Source of the DNA: AP-15 sp963789025
GTDB taxonomy: Bacteria; Pseudomonadota; Alphaproteobacteria; ATCC43930; CGMCC-115725
Assembly (NCBI GenBank): GCA_963789025.1
Contig: CAWBIT010000013.1
Span: 1 to 64,000 of the forward strand
DNA length: 64,000 nt
Direction: 5' to 3'
Part shown: piece after piece, positions 18,781-27,518 of the stretch
Position numbering within the stretch: position 1 is the first letter of the stretch
Layout of the letters: each line of letters begins with the position of its first letter
The notes under the pieces: model-generated
Told to the model about the DNA's origin: nothing
Seen by the model: the letters and a program-made list of their open reading frames with translations, nothing else
Database searches by the model: none
Translations under genes and position numbers: made by a program

Positions 18781-20655
18781 ATGCGTCGAGACACAAGCAC
18801 ACTCGTAAAAGCAGCTTTCGCGACGGTGCTGGGGATCCTGAGCGTCCCTCTCGCCGGGTTGACCGAGGCGCGAGCGCAGGTGGACCAGCCCTTCCCGGCG
18901 TACAACCCGTATCCGGCGCTCCCTGGCTCCATCCCGCCTAGCATTCTCCCGCCCGATTTGCAGCCGGAGCTATTAAGGGTTCGACGCGAACTTCAGACCA
19001 TCTTCGATCGCTATTTCGCCGAGTGGCAAGCATTGACTCTGCCGGTTCTCAGCAATACCCAGGGCAACGGTAACCCGCCAACACTTCAGGGCACCGGATA
19101 TGATGCAGTGCGAATACTGGGAGGTCTGCTGAATTTCGACCAGAACATGTCCCCCTTCAGGAACCAGGCCTGTTCTTCCTGCCATATGCCGTATGCCGGC
19201 TTTAGTGGGCCGATCCCGTCTGTCAATTTGACGATGGTCGCGTATCCCGGAACGTTTCGCTATCGAGCCGCCAAGCGAACAGCGCAGCAATACACGTATG
19301 CACCCTTCTTCCCCGAGCTCCAATACAATCACACACAGGGCCTGTTCTTCGGCGGAGAATTCTGGGATGGGCGCGCGACCGGATACAAGCTGCAAAGTCC
19401 CGACGCCGAGCAGGCACAGCATCCTCCGGTCGACACCGGGGAAATGGGTTTCCCAGACACGGCTTGCATTGCGCTGCGGATATCCCAGGCGGATTACCGA
19501 CCGCTCTTTGAGTTGGTTTGGGGCGCGGACTTCGACATCCATTGGCCCTCCAACGTTGAGCAGATCTGCTCCACCCCTGGAGGGAATTTTCCGAGCGCCA
19601 AGCCAATTGCGCTGAGTGCGGTAGACCGCACCAAGGCAAACAATATTTATGATCACTGGGGGCAGTCCATTTCACTTCTCGAACACACACCGGATGTGAG
19701 CCCTTTCAACTCGAAATTCGACGCCTTTCTGCAGGGCAACTATACGCTGACGGCAGACGAGATGGCGGGTTACAACCTGTTCAACGGCAAAGGCAACTGC
19801 AATTCGTGCCACACTGACGGCAGATCCACCCTCCTGACGCCGGGCCAGACCGACACCGGCAACACGGCCGGCGGCCAGGCTGTGTTCACCTGCTTGGGGT
19901 ATGCCAACGAAGGCCTGCCGCTCAATCCCAGGCTTCCGTTGTTTTATGAGAGCACGCCGGATCGGTTCGGGTTTACGCCCAATCCCGACGGCCTACGCTA
20001 CCGAGATTTGGGATTCGGCAATTTCCTCAGAAGCGGCCCGCAATCCGCGCCGGATCCGAACTCGGCTGTTTGGCTACAATTTGCGCCGACAACCGACGGG
20101 CAATTCCAGGTGGTTACGGTGCGCGATGTGGCGATGACACCGCCGCAGTGCCCAACAACCGAGGCCGGCCAAGTCGACGCAAGCGGGAAGCCGATACCGT
20201 ATTTCCAGAAGGAGTTCTTTCACAATGGCTACCTCAAGAGCCTGAAGCAAGTCGTCCATTTCTACAACACGCGCGACGTGGGTAATTTTGAGTTCAACGT
20301 CACGTCGGGACACTGCCCGTCGGGAACCACGGAAAGGGTGAACTGCTGGCCGATGAAGGAGGTTCCGCAAAACCTCGACATGACGACGGGTAACCTCGGC
20401 TTAACGGACCAGGAGGAGAACCAGATCGTAGCGTTCCTGCAAGCGCTGACGGACGGTTTCGACCCGGCCAACCCGACCGTCAGTACCTACAAGAACATCG
20501 ATACCTTTACCGGTCAGTGCATGATCACCGCGCCCGGTGTTACGGCGTCGACCCAAGGTAATGAGACCCTCACCCCTACTTGGAGTCTTGCTCAATTCCC
20601 GTGTGCAGCGGATATCTGCAATGTTCCGCCGGTGCCCTCGATGCCAATTCCATAG
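18781..20655 (+). CDS. exported diheme cytochrome c peroxidase family protein
   Basis: This 624-residue protein has a signal peptide (1-33) and two heme-c sites, C-S-S-C-H at 131-135 and C-N-S-C-H at 340-344, the layout of bacterial diheme peroxidase/MauG-like proteins. The family uses H2O2, or modifies partner proteins, in the periplasm. It is longer than classical CcpA (about 330 residues), with Pro-rich N-terminal and Cys-rich C-terminal additions, so a substrate other than H2O2 is possible. A GGAGGAGGG site lies before the ATG. It leads a same-strand series of exported proteins (20739, 21447, 21962) that may be transcribed together. Confidence 0.88.
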   Translation: MRRDTSTLVKAAFATVLGILSVPLAGLTEARAQVDQPFPAYNPYPALPGSIPPSILPPDLQPELLRVRRELQTIFDRYFAEWQALTLPVLSNTQGNGNPPTLQGTGYDAVRILGGLLNFDQNMSPFRNQACSSCHMPYAGFSGPIPSVNLTMVAYPGTFRYRAAKRTAQQYTYAPFFPELQYNHTQGLFFGGEFWDGRATGYKLQSPDAEQAQHPPVDTGEMGFPDTACIALRISQADYRPLFELVWGADFDIHWPSNVEQICSTPGGNFPSAKPIALSAVDRTKANNIYDHWGQSISLLEHTPDVSPFNSKFDAFLQGNYTLTADEMAGYNLFNGKGNCNSCHTDGRSTLLTPGQTDTGNTAGGQAVFTCLGYANEGLPLNPRLPLFYESTPDRFGFTPNPDGLRYRDLGFGNFLRSGPQSAPDPNSAVWLQFAPTTDGQFQVVTVRDVAMTPPQCPTTEAGQVDASGKPIPYFQKEFFHNGYLKSLKQVVHFYNTRDVGNFEFNVTSGHCPSGTTERVNCWPMKEVPQNLDMTTGNLGLTDQEENQIVAFLQALTDGFDPANPTVSTYKNIDTFTGQCMITAPGVTASTQGNETLTPTWSLAQFPCAADICNVPPVPSMPIP

Positions 20656-20738
20656 GGCCGGGAAATGTATGGGGGCCGCGCGACCCCTATGCTCCTCCCG
20701 TCGGCTTTTCCAAGGGGACAGCAATTGGGGTCTGTTCG

Positions 20739-21239
20739 ATGAATAGACTGCTCGTGAAACTGGCGATCACCGCCGTGGCCGGCATCCTGCTCTTCTCCAA
20801 CCCAATCGTCGCTCAGATCCCTCCTCCGCAGAAGAGGGCCGAGCACGTTGAGATCACCAAAGCGCCAGAGCTCGAAATGGCTCACGACGACACGGCGATT
20901 ATCCGGTGGACCACCACCAACCCGCGCGGCGACGACGAGCATTACGGCATTGTGCACTACGGGACGGATCCCGAGGATTTGAGCCAGACGGCGAAAGGTC
21001 ACATCCGGCTCAACCGGACCCATCCAGAGACGATTTTCCGGGTTCGCATGCAGGATCTGAAACCTCAGACGACCTATTACTACAAGGTGACCTCGATGGG
21101 TAGCGGTGGTCAGAGCGATGGGGTGGAGAGCGCTGTCAACCACTTCACCACACCGGCGCCCGGCGAGCGGATCGTAAATTACCGAGCGGACAGTAGCTTA
21201 CCCCCAGCCTACAGAACGGCAACCCCTCAGCCAAAATAA
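20739..21239 (+). CDS. exported FN3-like domain protein
   Basis: This 166-residue protein has a signal peptide (1-25). The rest is one fibronectin-III-like beta sandwich of the type found at the N-terminus of purple acid phosphatases: I-I-R-W-T-T-T-N-P, H-Y-G-T-D-P-E-D-L-S, V-R-M-Q-D-L-K-P-Q-T-T-Y-Y-Y-K-V-T-S. No catalytic phosphatase domain follows, so it is probably a binding or scaffold protein. The start at 20739 is chosen because the signal peptide begins there. It follows the diheme peroxidase by 83 nt, which suggests a functional link in the periplasm. Confidence 0.72.
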   Translation: MNRLLVKLAITAVAGILLFSNPIVAQIPPPQKRAEHVEITKAPELEMAHDDTAIIRWTTTNPRGDDEHYGIVHYGTDPEDLSQTAKGHIRLNRTHPETIFRVRMQDLKPQTTYYYKVTSMGSGGQSDGVESAVNHFTTPAPGERIVNYRADSSLPPAYRTATPQPK

Positions 21240-21261
21240 CGGCAACCAGCAGGGGGCCGCT

Positions 21262-21404
21262 ATGGACTACGAGGGCTTCTTCAAAGACCGTCTCGAGGCG
21301 CTGTGCGCGGAGGGACGATATCGTGTCTTTGCCGATCTCGAACGGCGCTCCGGCCGTTTTCCGCGCGCCTTCGACCACCGCATCGGCACCGAGCTGACAA
21401 CGTG
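21262..21404 (+). pseudogene. N-terminal scrap of 5-aminolevulinate synthase
   Basis: The first 40 or so codons (M-D-Y-E-G-F-F-K-D-R-L-E-A-L, Y-R-V-F-A-D-L-E-R-R-S-G-R-F-P-R-A) match the N-terminus of alphaproteobacterial HemA (ALAS). The match ends at F-D-H-R and the frame then runs into unrelated sequence, ending at 21480 inside the next gene. The catalytic PLP domain is missing, so it cannot make 5-aminolevulinate. Confidence 0.75.
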
Positions 21405-21446
21405 GGACCCGATCATGACTGAAGTGCGCGTCGGCAAGGAGCCACG

Positions 21447-21941
21447 ATGTTGCTTTTCATTCGCCCGCAATTCTGCCTGAGCTCGGTGGCGGCCGCCGCC
21501 GGTCTCATCGCCACGGCAACGGCTTTGGCGGCGGATCCCGCCGAGGTGCCGTCCCTGGCCGAGTACATCACCGCGATCTGCTCCGCGGCATTCCACTCCG
21601 CCCCGCCCGAGGAGGAACCGTTCCTCTCCGAGAACATTGGTGCGATGACAAGGATGATGGTCGGCATGGAGATCACGCCGTCAGGCGATGTCGATACCGA
21701 CTTTGCCGCTATGATGATCCCGCACCACCAGGGGGCGATCGACATGGCGCAGGCGGAGTTGCGCCACGGGCACAACGAGCAGCTGCGGCGGATCGCGCAG
21801 GAAATCATCGTCACCCAGCAGCAGGAGATCGCGGCTATGCGGCTGGCGCTCGGCCAGCCTTTGCCGCCCTCGCTCGCGGCCCCCGACCAGCCGTCGGACC
21901 TGTCGGCAGGGGCACCCCAGCCGACGCCCACCCCACAATGA
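21447..21941 (+). CDS. exported DUF305 family protein
   Basis: This 164-residue protein has a signal peptide (about 1-29, ending A-L-A-A-D). The DUF305 signature D-F-A-A-M-M-I-P-H-H-Q-G-A-I-D-M-A lies at 85-101, with the paired His93-His94, followed by a long helix. The C-terminus is Pro-rich. DUF305 proteins are periplasmic ferritin-like helical proteins often found with metal (copper) handling genes; the metal here is not known. An aaggag site precedes the ATG inside the hemA scrap. The beta-propeller gene follows after 20 nt, so the two form an operon. Confidence 0.85.
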   Translation: MLLFIRPQFCLSSVAAAAGLIATATALAADPAEVPSLAEYITAICSAAFHSAPPEEEPFLSENIGAMTRMMVGMEITPSGDVDTDFAAMMIPHHQGAIDMAQAELRHGHNEQLRRIAQEIIVTQQQEIAAMRLALGQPLPPSLAAPDQPSDLSAGAPQPTPTPQ

Positions 21942-21961
21942 ACATTCGAAGGGAGGAATAA

Positions 21962-23485
21962 ATGACCCGCAATCTGTTCGTCGCTGCTGTGCTGAGCGCC
22001 GCTGCGTTCGCGAGCAGCACCTGCGCAAGGGCCGGGCAGGCGCCCGCGGCGGCGTCCGCGCCCGACATCCCGATCAGCCACCATGACCGTTTCTACACCT
22101 CTGACCAATTCTCCAATACGGTGTCGGTGATCGACCCCGCCGACAACAAGCTGCTCGGCGTCATTCGCTTGGGAGAGCCGGTACCGGCGAACCTGAGCCC
22201 GCTCTACAAGGGGCAGCTGCTGGTGCACGGCATGGGCTTCTCGCCCGATCACCGCACCCTCGACGTCGTGTCGATCGGCTCGAACTCCGTCACCTTTATC
22301 GATACGGCAACAAATGCGGTCAAGCACGTCACCTATGTCGGTCGCTCCCCGCACGAGGCGTTCTTTACGCCCGACGGCAAGGAAGTGTGGGTTAGCGTCC
22401 GCGGCGAAAACTACGTGTCCGTCCTCGATGGCACGACCTATCAGGAAAAGACGCGGATCACCACGAACAACGGGCCGGGCATGACGATTTTCTCGCCGGA
22501 CGGCAAGTATGGTTACGTATGCTCGTCGTTCACTCCCGAGACTGTCGTCATCGCGGTCGCAGACCACACGATTGTCGGCAGGGTGCCGCAGGCGAGCCCA
22601 TTCTGTCCCAATATCGCCGCGACACCCGATGGCACGCAGGTTTGGTTCACCCTGAAGGACACTGGCAAGACCGAGGTATTCAACGCACAGCCGCCGTTCA
22701 ATGTGCTGAGGACCATCGACACCGGTGCGATCACCAATCACGTCAACATCGTGCGCAACGCAAATGGCCAGTTTGCCTATGTCACAATCGGCGGCTTGAA
22801 CGAAGTCAAGGCATTCCGCACCGGCGATTTCGGCCTGGTCGCGACGATACCGGTCGGCAAACTGCCGCACGGCATCTGGCCGTCAGGGGACGGCACACGT
22901 GTCTATATCGGGCTGGAGATCGACGACAAGGCGACCGCCATCGATACCCTGACGAATACGGTCATCGCGACCGTGCCGATCGGCCAGGCGGCGCAGGGGG
23001 TCGCTTACGTGCCGGACGCCGTGCCTGCAAGCACCGGACCGGAGATGGGCAACGCGGCAATGTCGGTCGCCGGTGGCAGCATGCCCGCAGGAGCCGGAAC
23101 GGAAGGGTTGCAGCAGCTCGGGGTCGCCGGTGAGGCGGCCCATTTCACGATGACGCCGGTGGGCACTGCGGCGGCCGCCCCCCAGCCGCCGACCAGTGTG
23201 AGTTTATACGACCAGGGGCTGGTGCAGGTTCTGGAAGCTTCAGTCACCGGCCTTGAGCCAAAGCAACCATACGTGCTCGCGTTCTCGGAGCGCGCGGATG
23301 GCGGCGGCAAGCTTGAGCCTCTGGAGGGCTTTATGACCAATCCGGCGGGCTCGGCGATCGTCAACGCGATCGGCCCGATCCGCCAGATCCTCCAGGGCGC
23401 GGAGAACACGCCCCGCCGCTACCTGGTCATCGCACCAGGCTCGATGACGGGGCCGGGCCAGCCGGTGCAGGTGCAAGGCTCCTAA
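21962..23485 (+). CDS. exported YVTN-type beta-propeller protein
   Basis: This 507-residue protein has a signal peptide (1-24). Residues 40-360 carry repeated propeller blades of the YncE/YVTN type: N-T-V-S-V-I-D-P-A-D-N-K-L-L-G, N-S-V-T-F-I-D-T-A-T-N-A-V, N-Y-V-S-V-L-D-G-T-T-Y, K-A-T-A-I-D-T-L-T-N-T-V-I-A-T-V. The last 120 residues form a separate beta-rich domain. Such propellers bind partners or ligands in the periplasm rather than act as enzymes. A gggagg site lies 5 nt before the ATG. It is paired with the DUF305 gene and probably co-transcribed. Confidence 0.85.
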   Translation: MTRNLFVAAVLSAAAFASSTCARAGQAPAAASAPDIPISHHDRFYTSDQFSNTVSVIDPADNKLLGVIRLGEPVPANLSPLYKGQLLVHGMGFSPDHRTLDVVSIGSNSVTFIDTATNAVKHVTYVGRSPHEAFFTPDGKEVWVSVRGENYVSVLDGTTYQEKTRITTNNGPGMTIFSPDGKYGYVCSSFTPETVVIAVADHTIVGRVPQASPFCPNIAATPDGTQVWFTLKDTGKTEVFNAQPPFNVLRTIDTGAITNHVNIVRNANGQFAYVTIGGLNEVKAFRTGDFGLVATIPVGKLPHGIWPSGDGTRVYIGLEIDDKATAIDTLTNTVIATVPIGQAAQGVAYVPDAVPASTGPEMGNAAMSVAGGSMPAGAGTEGLQQLGVAGEAAHFTMTPVGTAAAAPQPPTSVSLYDQGLVQVLEASVTGLEPKQPYVLAFSERADGGGKLEPLEGFMTNPAGSAIVNAIGPIRQILQGAENTPRRYLVIAPGSMTGPGQPVQVQGS

Positions 23486-23695
23486 GTCGAGTTTCATCAG
23501 CATCGGTTCCGCGTAGGGGCGGACACCCACCCTCTCCAAGCTCAAAGCCCGAGGTCGGTGAGACCAGCGTTAGCCGCGGGCCTCGGGTCCAAACGGGGAC
23601 GCCTTGATGTTCGCGGTCCTTCATGCCGCCTTCACCGTACTAGCGCGATCTGCACCGCACTCTCGGCGGCCGTCATTCTACCCATGGGGCATGTT

Positions 23696-24052
23696 TCACC
23701 AAGCGGCCTGGGCCCGGGCCGAAATCGTCTCGAAGCGCTGGCCGATTTGGACCGTGCCCGCCGAGTTCAGCTTGTTCACGTCGACATATTGGAATTGCAG
23801 CATGAACCGCAGCCAGTCATTCGGATACCAGCTTAGCGCGAGGGCGGCGATCTGCTGCTGACCGCCGTACACCCCGCCGGTGAGGCTTTGCGACACGCCA
23901 GGAATGACATTGCTGTCGAGATCGACTGTGCTGTAGCGAGCTGCGATTTCCCACGCGCCGATGCCGCCATCCGCGAGGTTGAACGGATGATCGACCTTGG
24001 GCCTCCCCCAGGCAGCCCTCTCGGCGTCGTAGGGAATGGGCTCCCCGGTCAT
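23696..24052 (-). pseudogene. C-terminal part of a phosphate-selective porin (OprO/OprP type)
   Basis: The frame G-A-W-E-I-A-A-R-Y-S ... L-S-W-Y-P-N-D-W-L-R-F-M-L-Q-F-Q-Y-V-D-V-N and the final R-F-E-T-I-S-A-R-A-Q-A-A-W (terminal aromatic residue, as in outer-membrane barrels) are the C-terminal 119 residues of an OprP-like porin. The N-terminal two thirds are gone: at 24052 the sequence switches to the duplicated secreted-protein gene. The apparent ATG is only an internal Met. The duplicate seems to have landed in, or replaced, the porin gene. Confidence 0.82.
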
Positions 24053-24054
24053 GC

Positions 24055-24738
24055 GTGCTGTTGATCCTCGCTGCGGCTTCAGGCGCGCAGCAGCGTCCGC
24101 CGATCCTTGAAAAGCTCACCAAGACCTATGGTCTCGAATCGTTTGGGCGGATCGAAGCGATCCGCTACACCTTCAACGCAGAGGCCCCGGGACTCAATGT
24201 CTCCAGATCATGGACCTGGGAACCCAAGACCGACCAGGTCACCTTTGAGGGTAAGGACAAGTCGGGCAATCCGGTGAAGGTTACCTACCTGCGCTCTCAA
24301 CTAGCCAGCCAGCCGGCCAACGTGAGGGACGACATCGATCCGGGCTTCCTAAACGACAATTATTGGCTGCTCCTCCCATTTCATTTGTCCTGGGACACCA
24401 ACGCTGCGATCGAAGATGCCGGCGTGCAGAAACTGCCACAGGGGAATGGTTCCGCTGAGAAGATTGTCGCGAAGTATTCTTCCGACGGCGGCTACTCGCC
24501 GGGTGACACCTGGGAGCTATACGTCGGCAGCGACGGCCGGATCGAAGAAATGGCCTACCACCGGGGCGGGGCCCCCAAGCTGGAGGTCTTTGCCACCTGG
24601 GCCGACTACAAGAAGGCCGGGCCGCTGCTCTTATCACTGGATCACCGCGGAACGCGCAACGGCGATCCGCTGCACCTTTTCTTCTCGAATGTCGCCGTCA
24701 AGCTGGTGGGGTCAAACACCTGGATCGACGCGCGATAA
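24055..24738 (+). CDS. exported protein of unknown function, truncated duplicate
   Basis: This frame is nearly identical to 17005-17685 from the middle of the signal peptide on, with a few substitutions (T-Y-G for S-Y-G, L-A-S-Q-P-A for L-G-S-Q-P-T). The first 17 residues, including the charged start of the signal peptide, are missing. The only available start is a GTG at 24055 giving M-L-L-I-L-A-A-A-S-G-A, a very short signal. No ribosome site is visible. It may be silent. It abuts the porin remnant on the opposite strand. Confidence 0.6.
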   Translation: MLLILAAASGAQQRPPILEKLTKTYGLESFGRIEAIRYTFNAEAPGLNVSRSWTWEPKTDQVTFEGKDKSGNPVKVTYLRSQLASQPANVRDDIDPGFLNDNYWLLLPFHLSWDTNAAIEDAGVQKLPQGNGSAEKIVAKYSSDGGYSPGDTWELYVGSDGRIEEMAYHRGGAPKLEVFATWADYKKAGPLLLSLDHRGTRNGDPLHLFFSNVAVKLVGSNTWIDAR

Positions 24739-24753
24739 GCGGCGAATTCAGCC
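24055..24753 (+). repeat. 0.7 kb segmental duplication, copy 2
   Basis: Second copy of 17002-17700. Its left end coincides with the break in the porin gene at 24052, which marks the insertion or recombination point. Similarity fades after the stop codon, though scattered matches (cgcgatcacattcgc, gggatctta) continue for about 80 nt. Confidence 0.9.
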
Positions 24754-24887
24754 GGGCGGCAGCGAGCCCCAGAATTTCAAAGCGCGATCACATTCGCACC
24801 GGGAACTCGCTGACTCTCACGGGATCTTATGGGTGGCTACAGCGGCGCTCTGGTGGACCCGAGCTTTCGCTGGGGAAGCATTAAATA

Positions 24888-25625
24888 TTATCCGCCGTCA
24901 CGAACCGCCCGGTTTCCTTCTGGAATACGACGGCCCGCATCGAGCAGCATATCGCTGACCCACGCTCCTTGCATCACATCCAGTTGCATCGTGCGCCCGG
25001 CCTGTCGGATGCGACGCGTGATTTCCTGCATTGTCTTGACGACTTCCGGATGGTCGGGCTGGCCGGGATAGCCAAGACTTTGGGCGAAATCGTTTGGGCC
25101 AATGCTGTACAGGTCGATGCCCGGCACCGAGAGAATGGCGTCGAGGTTGTCCAGCACGGCGACATCTTCCAGCAAAGCGCACACCAGCATCTGTTCGTTT
25201 GCCTCACGGTAGTACGCCGCCTTGTCGGCAATCCCGGCATTGTAGTCGGTGCCCCGGTTTGCCCCGAATGACCGCTCACCGAGTGGACCGAAATAGCACG
25301 CCCGCACGAGCTGGCGAGCGTCCGCCTCCGTGGCGATGTGCGGGCCCAATATGCCCGTGATCCCGCGATCGAGATAGCGCAGGATGGTCGATGAGCCGAT
25401 GTCCGGCACCCGGGCAATCGTTGTCAAATTATGGCGTTCGGCGGTCCGACAGAGGTCCTCGAGCTGGTCCAGGCCAAACGGCCCATGCTCACCATCGATA
25501 AAGACGAAATCGAAGTCGAGCTTCCCGAGAATGTCGACCACCCATGGGGATGGGAAGGAAAGGTTGTAGCCGTAAGCCTTGCGTCCGGCCCGCATGGCGG
25601 CTTTGACTCGGTTGGGTTGCTTCAT
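24888..25625 (-). CDS. HpcH/HpaI family aldolase
   Basis: This 245-residue (beta/alpha)8 aldolase is of the 2-keto-3-deoxy-acid type. Markers are D-F-V-F-I-D-G-E-H-G-P (catalytic and metal region near 40-50), T-I-A-R-V-P with the substrate Arg near 72, G-I-L-G-P-H-I-A-T near 92, and P-G-I-D-L-Y-S-I-G-P-N-D-F-A-Q-S-L-G. It cleaves or forms 2-oxo acids with pyruvate as a product; the substrate is unknown. The C-terminal tail P-E-G-N-R-A-V-R-D-G-G is unusual and may be new sequence. A partial second copy lies at 33609-34008. Confidence 0.88.
   Translation of the reverse strand: MKQPNRVKAAMRAGRKAYGYNLSFPSPWVVDILGKLDFDFVFIDGEHGPFGLDQLEDLCRTAERHNLTTIARVPDIGSSTILRYLDRGITGILGPHIATEADARQLVRACYFGPLGERSFGANRGTDYNAGIADKAAYYREANEQMLVCALLEDVAVLDNLDAILSVPGIDLYSIGPNDFAQSLGYPGQPDHPEVVKTMQEITRRIRQAGRTMQLDVMQGAWVSDMLLDAGRRIPEGNRAVRDGG
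24921..25317 (-). repeat. HpcH gene segment, copy 1 of a 0.4 kb duplication
   Basis: This segment of the aldolase gene, encoding its C-terminal half, is repeated at 33609-34008 with roughly one change per 20 bases. Confidence 0.88.
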
Positions 25626-25774
25626 CGTATGTCCTCATGTGTGCGGCGACTGCGATCTGATCGTCCCATCCTGTCGGTGTTCGCCCGTTGCTAGCGGCCG
25701 AACTCTGCACCGGGAGAAGCGAGTCCTCCAAGATGAGATGCAAAGCGCCAAATGGGCAACGGCCTCTATGCGCC

Positions 25775-25789
25775 GGAAGCGATCATTCC
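25775..25789. promoter_or_regulatory. third copy of the LysR-type palindrome
   Basis: ggaagcgatcattcc lies in the 312-bp space between the aldolase and LysR genes. It differs by a single base from the sites at 26862-26897. No gene start lies directly next to it; the nearest is the aldolase start 150 bp away. Confidence 0.4.
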
Positions 25790-25937
25790 GGCCGTGTCGC
25801 TGGGCGGGTCGGATTGTTCGACGCCGTCTGGCCCAAAACGGTGGGCCAAGCCTCCAAAGCCCTCTTCATGTCAAACGTTGGTGCGGGGACTCGGTTTGAC
25901 GCTCGTCCTCGGGTCTGGCCCGGTCTTCTTTCGCCCG

Positions 25938-26834
25938 TCACCTCGACAGACGAGCCTTGAGGCGAGGCGATGCAAAATCGAGGAAGGCGCGGAGCTTGAT
26001 CGGCAAGAACCGGCCGGCTGGATAAACGAAGCTCACCGGCAGGCGCGCTGGCCGGTACTCGTCGAGCACCGTGGTCAGCGTTCCTGCCTCGATGGAAGAC
26101 GCGACGTGATACGAGTACGCGCGCGTGAGGCCCATGCCGGCCCGGGCCGCGTCACACGCCGCCTCTTCGTTCGAGACGACAAGGCGAGGACGGATCGTGA
26201 TCGCCATGTCGACCTGTCCGCGCGCGAAGGTCCATACCTCAGGGCCCTGAAAACCCTCGCAAAGAATGCAGTCGTGGCCAGCAACGTCCTCGGGCGCGGC
26301 AGGCGTTCCGTGTAAGGCCAGATAGGCTGGGCTGGCGCACACGACCCTGGAGGTGTTGCCAAGCCGGAGCGCCATGAGCCGACTGTCGGGGAGCACGCCG
26401 AGGCGCAGCGCCACATCGACATGTTCTTCAGGCAGGTTGAGGATACGGTCCCCCAGGACGAGGCGCACGGTGATGTCGCGATAGGCGCTGAGGAACTCGG
26501 CCACGATTGGCACGAGATGGATGCGTCCAAGCCCGACCGGGGCGGTCACAACCAATTCGCCTGTCGGCGCCGTGTATTCGCCGGAGGCGGCGCGTTCGAT
26601 CTCGGAGATGTCCGCAAGGATCCGCTTGAGCCCGGCGACATAGGACGAGCCGGCATCGGTTAGCACCAGCCGTCGCGCCGATCGATCGAAGAGCTTGGTA
26701 CCAAGATGTTCTTCAAGCTCGGTTATTTTGCGGCTCGCCGTCGCTGGCGGGGTGTTCAGTCGCCGGACAGCCGCGGCGAGGCTGCCCGCCTCGGCCACGG
26801 CCAGCACGATCGACATCGATTCCAATCGATCCAT
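25938..26834 (-). CDS. LysR-type transcriptional regulator
   Basis: This 298-residue protein has an N-terminal winged helix-turn-helix (1-60; A-V-A-E-A-G-S-L-A-A-A-V-R-R-L-N-T-P-P-A-T-A-S-R-K-I) and a substrate-binding domain (90-290) of the AaeR/CrgA-like subgroup, which has the marker L-R-L-G-V-L-P-D-S-R-L-M-A. It is divergent from the NTF2-like genes at 26993, and the 158-bp gap contains two copies of a near-palindrome, GGAARCGATCRTTCC. It probably regulates that operon and itself in response to a small molecule that cannot be named. Confidence 0.92.
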   Translation of the reverse strand: MDRLESMSIVLAVAEAGSLAAAVRRLNTPPATASRKITELEEHLGTKLFDRSARRLVLTDAGSSYVAGLKRILADISEIERAASGEYTAPTGELVVTAPVGLGRIHLVPIVAEFLSAYRDITVRLVLGDRILNLPEEHVDVALRLGVLPDSRLMALRLGNTSRVVCASPAYLALHGTPAAPEDVAGHDCILCEGFQGPEVWTFARGQVDMAITIRPRLVVSNEEAACDAARAGMGLTRAYSYHVASSIEAGTLTTVLDEYRPARLPVSFVYPAGRFLPIKLRAFLDFASPRLKARLSR

Positions 26835-26861
26835 CTAGGGTCGTTCCATCAGGGGGCCTCG

Positions 26862-26897
26862 GAAGCGATCGTTCCGTCTACCGGAATGATCGTTTCC
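26862..26897. promoter_or_regulatory. two LysR-type operator sites
   Basis: ggaagcgatcgttcc (26862-26876) and, on the other strand, ggaaacgatcattcc (26883-26897) are near-identical 15-bp imperfect palindromes 21 bp apart, two helical turns. They sit in the gap between the LysR gene and its divergent neighbour. Two sites on one face of the helix suit a LysR tetramer. Confidence 0.6.
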
Positions 26898-26992
26898 ATT
26901 CTCGCCCAGTAAACCTTAATCGCGGAACGAATTATGTCATGGCGCGCCGGCAGTGCTGCTGCCGTGACGCCCGGTTCCGAAAGGCCATCACA

Positions 26993-27457
26993 ATGAAAGA
27001 CGCCAAGACCCTGCTGCTCGAATTCCTCGCCGCCGTCACGCACGGCCAAGACGCCGCCACCCTGTTCGCCGAGGACGGGGCGGTCGAGCTGCCGTTCCTG
27101 CATTCGGTTGGCATCCCCTGGCGCCACCAGGGTCGCCAGGCGATCAGCGAGGTCCAAGCCTCTCTCGCCGGGCTCTATCTGGACTTGGCCTTCAAGCCCG
27201 AGGACACCCAAATCCTGATCGACACGCCGGAGCAGGTGTTCGCCGAATACATGGCCCACCCGACGGCGGCGGCGACCGGGCGCACCGTCCATCATCTGTT
27301 TACTGCCCGTCTCGTGGCCGAGAACGGCCGGATCAAGCTGCTGCGGGAGTCTCTGAACCCGGTCGCCGTGGCCCAGGCCCTCCTGCCCGGCGGCGTCAAG
27401 GACCTGCCCGATCCGGAGAAAGTGATCTTCTCGGTCCCCCCGGACTATCGGAGCTGA
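26993..27457 (+). CDS. NTF2/SnoaL-like protein, first of two
   Basis: This 154-residue cone-shaped NTF2-fold protein reads K-T-L-L-L-E-F-L-A-A-V-T-H-G-Q-D-A-A-T-L-F-A-E-D-G-A-V-E-L-P-F-L, then H-L-F-T-A-R-L-V-A-E-N-G-R-I-K-L-L-R-E-S-L-N-P. The ATG at 26993 gives the natural N-terminal helix; the longer frame from 26939 runs into the promoter. These proteins are small cyclases, isomerases or ligand binders. It is divergent from the LysR gene and followed 61 nt later by another NTF2-like gene. Confidence 0.8.
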   Translation: MKDAKTLLLEFLAAVTHGQDAATLFAEDGAVELPFLHSVGIPWRHQGRQAISEVQASLAGLYLDLAFKPEDTQILIDTPEQVFAEYMAHPTAAATGRTVHHLFTARLVAENGRIKLLRESLNPVAVAQALLPGGVKDLPDPEKVIFSVPPDYRS

Positions 27458-27518
27458 GGCCGTCGAGAGTTCTCTTCCAGCATCGTCAATCATCAAGCTT
27501 AATCGAGGAAGCACGACC

